DNA from: JABMRP01 sp964444795
GTDB taxonomy: Bacteria > Planctomycetota > Planctomycetia > Pirellulales > Thermoguttaceae
DNA length: 11,293 bases
NCBI GenBank assembly: GCA_964444795.1
Contig: CAYUIQ010000269.1
Coordinates: 1 to 11,293, forward strand
Reading direction: 5' to 3'
The position numbers and the translations under genes were made by a program. Below are positions 5,810 to 11,293 of this stretch, piece by piece; positions within the stretch are counted from its first letter, which is position 1, and every line of letters starts with the position of its first letter. The notes below the pieces were generated by a model. The model was given only the letters and a program-made list of their open reading frames with translations. It made no database searches and was not told the origin of the DNA.

Positions 5810-7864
5810 ATGAATCACCCCCGAACATTCCCCTTCCGTTACGCCATTGCCATTGCCGCCGTGACGGCGCTCTTCCCGAGCGTGGCCCGGGCACATGAGG
5901 ACCATGCGCCGCTGCCGACCAAGGGGGTGACCATCGCGGGGAATAAGATCTTGCTCTCCGACAAGGCGCGGCTTGCCATCGGGCTGGAAACGGCCGAAAT
6001 CGACTTCGGCGACCTGCCCCAGACAGTCGAGGTCAACGCACGCGTCGAGTCGCCGTGGAAACGGCAAGCGATGATCACGTCGCTGGTGCCGGGGAAGATC
6101 GAGCGGGTTCTGGTCCGGCCCGGCGAGAAGGTTGCCCCCGGGCAGGAGTTGGCGCGGGTGGTCAGCATGGACTTGGAATCGCTCCAGCTTGCCCTGTTGC
6201 AGGCCGACAGCGAGCAGACGCTGGCGAAATTGCTGGTCGATCAATTCGCGGCACTGGACCAACAAGGCGTGATCGCCGGAAAGAGTTTGTTGGAAGCCCG
6301 CGCGACGCTGACGCAGCGGCGGAATCAAGTGGGATTCGTCGAGTTGAAGCTACGCGCGTTGGGGCTGGACGATGTGGCCCTGGAGACGATCCGCGAAACG
6401 GCCCGCAATGCCCGTGAGAACCCGGGAGCCATTGGCGACTCGCCCCGGCCACTCCCGCACGTTTCGATTACCAGCCCCATCGCGGGGGTCATCACGCACG
6501 CCGATGTCCGCGTCGGACAAGACGTCACTCCCGCGGATCACCTCTACCACGTGGTCAGCCTGTCGACCGTTTGGATCGTCGGCGAAGTGTTGGAATCCGA
6601 TGTCCGGCACTTGAAGAAGGGGCAAGCGGTCGAAGCCGCCTTTGCTTCTCATCCGGGAGAAGTTCTTAAAGGCCGGATCGACCACGTTCGCTTGAAGATG
6701 GATCGCCGGACCCGGACCCAGCCGGTCGTGATCGCCGTGGACAACCGGCGACTGGACAGCGGCGAGTGGCTTCTTCGGGCCGGCATGTTCGGCCGGCTAA
6801 CGGTAACCGTCGAGGCCAAACGGGCCGTCGTCTGTCCGACCGACGCGCTGATCGAAACCCGCGCCGGTTCCTACGTGCTGGTCGAGCGGGCTGAGGGGAA
6901 GTACGAAAGCATGTGGGTCAAGCAGGGACTGCGCAAGGGCGGTCTGGTGGAAATTTTCGACCGCCGTCTGATCGGCCTCAAGGTCGTCGTGGTGGGCAAC
7001 TACCTGCTGGCGTCGCTGCTGGGTAACGAGCACAAGGCGCGAACCGAAGGCGTGGCGAAGGAGAAGCCCGTCGCGAAGGCGTCCGTCACGGTCGTCGAGG
7101 CAACCGTCGAGTTACCCACCGATCGCCAGGTGTTTGCCACCTCGCCCGTCGAGGGCCGTATTACCCGGATACACGTCGAGCCCAGCCAGACAGTTCGTGC
7201 CGGGGATGTGCTGGCGGAGGTCGATAGCCTGCAACTGAGAAGCGTCCAGCTTGAGCTACTCCAGGCGCTGAGCAAATTGCGCCTGACCAATCAGGCGCTG
7301 GTACGCATGGAAGAACTCGGCAAGCAGGGCATCACCGCGAAGAAGCCGACCTGGGAACTAAAAAGCCAACGCGACATCCTCAACTACACGATCGACAGCC
7401 TCCGGCGGCAACTGCGGTTCTTCGGACTTTCGGCCGATCAGATTGCCGAGCTCCAGCGCGCCGACTTGACCCGAGTGTCGGCTACCGCGGAGTTGTTGCG
7501 TACCGTGCCGATTCGTGCGCCGGCCGACGGCCGGATCGTCGGCTTCGGGGTCGTTCCCGGTCAAGTGGTTCGTCCCGAGGACCGGCCGTTCGAGATCCAC
7601 GACCTCTCGAAGGTTTGGGTCAAAGGTTACGTGTTCCAGCGCGACGTCTCGCTGGTTTTCGTCGGCCAATCGGCTCGCGTCACCTTTTCCGCGTTCCCCG
7701 ATCTCGAACCGGTCGGCAAGGTCGTGCGCATCGCACCCGCGATGGAAGCGAACGAGAGAGTGCTGCCCATCTGGGTGGAAGTGGATAATCCCGACGAGCG
7801 TCTCAAACAGGGAATGCTCGCCCGGGTTACCGTCTTGCAGGGAAAGAAACCCGTCAACGAATAA
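5810..7864 (+). CDS. Tandem (two-module) RND efflux periplasmic adaptor
   Basis: The product has 684 residues, against roughly 350-500 for ordinary membrane fusion proteins of the CusB/CzcB/HlyD class. The signal peptide ends near residue 28 (SVARA) and the mature end begins HEDH. Module 1: half-lipoyl strands (about 88-120), helical hairpin (121-205), second half-lipoyl (218-250), beta-barrel (252-333) and membrane-proximal domain (about 336-405). After a Lys/Glu-rich linker (about 407-423), module 2 repeats the lipoyl half (about 440-475), hairpin (476-555), lipoyl half (566-598) and barrel (600-676), then ends without a membrane-proximal domain. Hand alignment gives 21 identities in 42 between residues 91-132 and 445-486, and 20 in 53 between 220-272 and 568-620. 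Adaptors link the inner-membrane pump to an outer-membrane channel. The pump gene follows 16 bases after the stop, so the two are surely co-transcribed. The CusB-type N-terminal methionines are not seen. Confidence 0.93.
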   Translation: MNHPRTFPFRYAIAIAAVTALFPSVARAHEDHAPLPTKGVTIAGNKILLSDKARLAIGLETAEIDFGDLPQTVEVNARVESPWKRQAMITSLVPGKIERVLVRPGEKVAPGQELARVVSMDLESLQLALLQADSEQTLAKLLVDQFAALDQQGVIAGKSLLEARATLTQRRNQVGFVELKLRALGLDDVALETIRETARNARENPGAIGDSPRPLPHVSITSPIAGVITHADVRVGQDVTPADHLYHVVSLSTVWIVGEVLESDVRHLKKGQAVEAAFASHPGEVLKGRIDHVRLKMDRRTRTQPVVIAVDNRRLDSGEWLLRAGMFGRLTVTVEAKRAVVCPTDALIETRAGSYVLVERAEGKYESMWVKQGLRKGGLVEIFDRRLIGLKVVVVGNYLLASLLGNEHKARTEGVAKEKPVAKASVTVVEATVELPTDRQVFATSPVEGRITRIHVEPSQTVRAGDVLAEVDSLQLRSVQLELLQALSKLRLTNQALVRMEELGKQGITAKKPTWELKSQRDILNYTIDSLRRQLRFFGLSADQIAELQRADLTRVSATAELLRTVPIRAPADGRIVGFGVVPGQVVRPEDRPFEIHDLSKVWVKGYVFQRDVSLVFVGQSARVTFSAFPDLEPVGKVVRIAPAMEANERVLPIWVEVDNPDERLKQGMLARVTVLQGKKPVNE

Positions 7865-7880
7865 ACCGGCGCCTCCGCTC

Positions 7881-10800
7881 ATGCTCAACCACATTATCGC
7901 CTACTGCCTGAGGAATCGGATACTGGTCCTTGCCGTGATTGTCGTGCTGGCAGTCTACGGCGGGCAACAGGCGGCGGAACTTCCGATCGACGTCTTTCCC
8001 AACCTCAACCGGCCCCGGGTCACCATCATGACCGAGGTTCACGGGCTGGCCCCCGAGGAAGTGGAAACGCTGGTCAGCTTTCCCATCGAATCGGCCATGA
8101 ACGGGGCCAGCGGCGTACGCGGCGTACGCTCGGCGTCGGGGATCGGGTTGTCGATCGTCTGGGTCGAGTTCGATTGGGGGACCGATATCTACATCGACCG
8201 GCAAATCGTCGCCGAAAAGCTGCAACTGGTCCGCGAGCGACTGCCCGGCGAAGCCCATCCGGTGATGGCGCCAATCACCTCGATCATGGGTGAGATCATG
8301 CTCGTGGGCCTGCGGTCCACCGGCGAAACGACACCCATGGAAATCCGCACCATCGCCGACTGGGAAGTTCGCCAACGCCTACTGGCGGTGACCGGCGTAT
8401 CGCAGGTGACCGTGATGGGCGGTGAGATGAAGCAGTACCACGTGCTCACCTCTCCCGAGAAGCTTGCCCGGCACGACGTTACCCTCGACGAGTTGACCGC
8501 CGCGGTGGAGAAGTCCAACATCGTCACCGGCGGCGGATTCCTGCTGAGCAAGAACCAGGAATCGTTGATCCGGATCATCGGCCGAGCCAACACCCTGGAC
8601 GACATCCGCGATACGGTGGTCCGACCGGGCAATCCCGTGCCGATCACCGTACGCGAGGTCGCCGACGTCCGCCATGCGGGACCCGTGCGACGCGGCGACG
8701 GGAGTATCAACGGCTCGCCGGCCGTGATGCTCTCCATCCAGAAGCAACCCGACGCCGATACGCTGGTCCTGACGAAGGCGGTCGAGGACGTGCTGGAAGA
8801 GCTGAGGAACGACCTGCCCAAAGACGTGGTCATCGACTCGGGCGTCTTCAAACAGGCCGACTTTATCGAAGCGGCTATCGGCAACGTCAAGGAGGCAATC
8901 CGCGACGGCGTGATCTGGGTGATCGCCGTGTTGTTCATTTTTCTTTGGAATTTCCGCACGAGTCTAATCACGCTGACGGCCATCCCCCTTTCCATCGTCA
9001 TGACCGCGATGACGTTTGCCTACTTCGGCATTTCGATCAACACGATGACCCTCGGCGGGCTGGCCGTGGCCATCGGCGAACTGGTCGACGATTCGATCGT
9101 CGACATCGAGAATATCTTCCGACGGCTCAAGGAAAATCGCCTCAAGGCGCAACCGGACAATCCGCTGAAGGTGGTGTTTCTTGCCTCCTGCGAGATCCGC
9201 AATAGTATCGTCTACGCCACCTTGATCGTCGTGCTGGTCATCTTCCCGTTCTTCTCGCTGGCCGGGCTCGGCGGACGTATGTTTGCCCCGCTGGGCCTCG
9301 CCTACCTGACCACGCTACTGGCCTCACTGGTCGTTTCGCTGACCGTTACGCCCGTGCTGGCCTCGTACCTGCTGCCGCGGGCGAAGTTTCTCCGCAGCCG
9401 GGGCGATCCCGTTTTGCTGCGGGGGCTCAAATGGCTCGACACCCACGTCGTGGAATTCACCTTGCGTCACACCACGGGCGTTCTCGTGGCCGTAACGCTG
9501 CTGGTGGCTGCGGCGGTTAGCAGTATCGCCTGGATGGGCGGCGAATTTCTTCCCAAGTTCAACGAAGGAACGCTCACCATCAGCGCCATCTGCCCGCCGG
9601 GCGTCAGTATGGAGGAGTCGAACCGAATCGCCAACCGCGTGGAGGGGATGCTCAGCGACGTTCCCGAGGTGAAACACGTCGCCCGACGTACCGGCCGGGC
9701 CGAACTCGACGAACATGCCGAAAACGTCAACTTCTCGGAAATCGACGTCGGATTGATCCAGCCGGAAGAACCGCTGCCGGGCGTTCACCGCGCAATCCTT
9801 CGGGCGATCCCCGGGCTGCACGGCTACGGAGTGACGAAGGTGGGCCGCCCGCGGGAAGAGGTGTTGGCCGAGATCCGCGACATGCTGGCCGAGGTACCCG
9901 GCGTGCGGTTCAACGTGGGTCAGCCCATCTCGCACCGGCTGGACCACGTAATGTCGGGGATCCGCGCCCAAATCGCCGTGAAACTCTACGGTCCGCACAT
10001 GGAAGAGCTGCGCGACCGGGCTCAGGACATTGCCGAGATGATGGTCGAGATACCGGGAGTCGTGGATCTGCAGATCGAGCCACAGGTCGAGATCCCGCAG
10101 GTTCGCGTGACAATCCGTCGCCGGGAGGCGGCCCGATACGGACTGGCACCGGCCGACGTGGCCGAGGCCCTGGAAACCGCCTTACAAGGTCGCACCGTTT
10201 CGCAAGTCCTCGAAGAGCGGAAGACGTTTGATCTGGTCGTCTGGTTCGACGAAGCGGCGCGCGACGACCTCGACGCCATCCGCGCCACCTTGATCAGCAC
10301 ACCCGATGGCTCGCGCGTGGCCCTGGGCACACTTGCCGAGGTAATTAAGCGAAAGGGACCCAACACGATCAACCGCGAGAACGTCCGGCGCCGCATCGTG
10401 GTCCAGTGCAACGCGGCCGGGCGCGATCTGGCCGGCGTCGTTCGCGACATCGAGGCCCAAGCCGCCGAAAAGATCGAACCGATGCTTCAAGACGGCTACG
10501 ATATCGAGTACGGCGGTCAATTCGAGGCCCAACAGGAAGCCAACTCGCGATTACTGTTCCTGGGAAGCTTTGCCACCGCCGGTATCTTCCTGCTGCTGTT
10601 TAAGTGCCTCGGCTCGTGGCGGGCCGCTTCCCAGGTGATGGTCAACGTGCCGCTGGCCGCGGTGGGTTCGGTGCTGGCGCTGGTGCTGATCAATCACCCC
10701 AGCCCCGAAGCGTTGGCCGAAGCTTCGTGGTGGGAGATTCCCCGCGTTTGGCTCTCCGCCTCGACGCTCTCGGTGGCCCATTGGGTCGGGTTCATCACGC

Positions 10801-11189
10801 TGTTGGGGATTGTTTCCCGCAACGGGATCATGATGATCTCCCATTACATCCACCTGATGAAGTACGAGGGCGAGGAATTCGGCCGGAAGATGATCGTTCG
10901 CGGCACCCTCGAACGGCTGGCCCCCGTGTTGATGACCGCCCTGACCACGACCATCGGGCTGGTGCCGCTGGCCCTGGGTGCCGGTGAAACGGGTAAGGAG
11001 ATCCTTCACCCCTTGGCCGTGGTCGTCATCGGCGGATTGCTCACTTCGACGCTGCTGGACCAGATCGTCACCCCCGCCTTGTTCTACAAGTTTGGCCGCA
11101 AGGTCTACGAACGTCATGAAGACGACGCCGAAGAAAACGGCTCGGAAACGTCCGCTGTCCTACGTCTGGCCAAGCAGTTCGACGACTGA
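7881..11189 (+). CDS. CusA/CzcA-family heavy-metal efflux RND pump (HME-RND)
   Basis: The product has 1102 residues (CusA and CzcA are near 1050). It is an inner-membrane proton/metal antiporter with 12 predicted transmembrane segments: TM1 about 12-30, TM2-6 about 342-494, TM7 about 530-550, TM8-12 about 887-1068, and two large periplasmic loops between. The N-terminal ELPIDVFPNLNRPRV and the TM4 motif IGELVDDSIVDIEN (398-411) are family hallmarks; D403 aligns with the proton-relay Asp of CusA/CzcA. The pore-domain region NEGTL...PPG and the segment HRLDHVMSG (685-693) align with the metal site of CusA, but its three Met are Ser568, Ser619 and His689 here, so copper/silver specificity is not supported. 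About 23 extra residues (938-960) lie between TM9 and TM10. ATG 7881 is 16 bases after the adaptor stop and lacks a clear ribosome binding site, which suggests translational coupling. No outer-membrane partner follows within the window. Confidence 0.96.
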   Translation: MLNHIIAYCLRNRILVLAVIVVLAVYGGQQAAELPIDVFPNLNRPRVTIMTEVHGLAPEEVETLVSFPIESAMNGASGVRGVRSASGIGLSIVWVEFDWGTDIYIDRQIVAEKLQLVRERLPGEAHPVMAPITSIMGEIMLVGLRSTGETTPMEIRTIADWEVRQRLLAVTGVSQVTVMGGEMKQYHVLTSPEKLARHDVTLDELTAAVEKSNIVTGGGFLLSKNQESLIRIIGRANTLDDIRDTVVRPGNPVPITVREVADVRHAGPVRRGDGSINGSPAVMLSIQKQPDADTLVLTKAVEDVLEELRNDLPKDVVIDSGVFKQADFIEAAIGNVKEAIRDGVIWVIAVLFIFLWNFRTSLITLTAIPLSIVMTAMTFAYFGISINTMTLGGLAVAIGELVDDSIVDIENIFRRLKENRLKAQPDNPLKVVFLASCEIRNSIVYATLIVVLVIFPFFSLAGLGGRMFAPLGLAYLTTLLASLVVSLTVTPVLASYLLPRAKFLRSRGDPVLLRGLKWLDTHVVEFTLRHTTGVLVAVTLLVAAAVSSIAWMGGEFLPKFNEGTLTISAICPPGVSMEESNRIANRVEGMLSDVPEVKHVARRTGRAELDEHAENVNFSEIDVGLIQPEEPLPGVHRAILRAIPGLHGYGVTKVGRPREEVLAEIRDMLAEVPGVRFNVGQPISHRLDHVMSGIRAQIAVKLYGPHMEELRDRAQDIAEMMVEIPGVVDLQIEPQVEIPQVRVTIRRREAARYGLAPADVAEALETALQGRTVSQVLEERKTFDLVVWFDEAARDDLDAIRATLISTPDGSRVALGTLAEVIKRKGPNTINRENVRRRIVVQCNAAGRDLAGVVRDIEAQAAEKIEPMLQDGYDIEYGGQFEAQQEANSRLLFLGSFATAGIFLLLFKCLGSWRAASQVMVNVPLAAVGSVLALVLINHPSPEALAEASWWEIPRVWLSASTLSVAHWVGFITLLGIVSRNGIMMISHYIHLMKYEGEEFGRKMIVRGTLERLAPVLMTALTTTIGLVPLALGAGETGKEILHPLAVVVIGGLLTSTLLDQIVTPALFYKFGRKVYERHEDDAEENGSETSAVLRLAKQFDD

Positions 11190-11193
11190 TGTT

Positions 11194-11220
11194 TAGCCCG
11201 TGGCACTTGTGCCGGGGCTA
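11194..11220. repeat. Hairpin repeat after the pump gene
   Basis: TAGCCC and GGCAC pair with GTGCC and GGGCTA around a TT loop, with one unpaired position, starting 5 bases after the stop. It may close the operon transcript or act as a 3' stabiliser. There is no T-run, so it is not a typical intrinsic terminator. Confidence 0.55.
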
Positions 11221-11243
11221 GCAGCCCGTTGAAAAAGCAACAT

Positions 11244-11293
<50 letters not shown>

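Noticed and set aside
4940..6328. Minus-strand open frame of 462 codons
   Set aside because: It is antisense to the lipoprotein and adaptor genes, which have ribosome binding sites, signal peptides and family motifs. Its product is rich in Arg, Gly and Gln with no recognisable domain, as expected for an antisense frame in GC-rich DNA.
7515..7880. Longer start for the pump, overlapping the adaptor
   Set aside because: The extra 122 residues are a Ser/Arg-rich shadow of the adaptor gene. ATG 7881 gives the expected N-terminus of RND pumps.

Overview
The window most resembles a chromosome segment from a GC-rich planctomycete, probably of the Pirellulales type. The reasons are a DUF4139 protein of the form common in that phylum, a PEP-CTERM protein, small exported proteins of unknown function, and intergenic spacers full of short hairpin repeats that begin with GGGTGCC. 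This is a judgement from protein and repeat style, not from a marker gene. There is no rRNA, tRNA, CRISPR array, transposase or integrase.

Left part (1-3891): the 3' end of a DUF4139 gene (+), then a spacer with a TAGCGATTAG repeat cluster and an inverted pair of REP-like hairpins. Next comes an exported protein of unknown function (1599-3080, +), which converges on a PEP-CTERM gene (3205-3891, -). A GC-rich repeat and a clear minus-strand terminator lie between the last two.

Middle (3892-4390): about 500 bases with no convincing gene, separating divergent genes. It holds a run of inverted repeats, including a perfect 16-base palindrome, and a weak promoter-like pair just before the next gene.

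Right part (4391-11189): four plus-strand genes that look like one metal-efflux operon. In order they are a histidine-rich exported protein, a lipoprotein with a short histidine-rich segment, an unusual 684-residue adaptor containing two membrane-fusion-protein modules in tandem, and a 1102-residue CusA/CzcA-type (HME-RND) pump. The likely scheme is that the histidine-rich proteins bind or hand over metal ions at the outer face of the inner membrane or in the periplasm, and the pump expels them through the adaptor. No outer-membrane channel and no metal-sensing regulator lies in the window, so the system is incomplete here. A 75-base hairpin element sits inside the operon, between the lipoprotein and adaptor genes, and more hairpin repeats follow the pump gene.

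The most interesting feature is the tandem adaptor. Ordinary adaptors work as six copies (three pairs) around a trimeric pump. This protein appears to encode such a pair as one chain, and its second module lacks the membrane-proximal domain.
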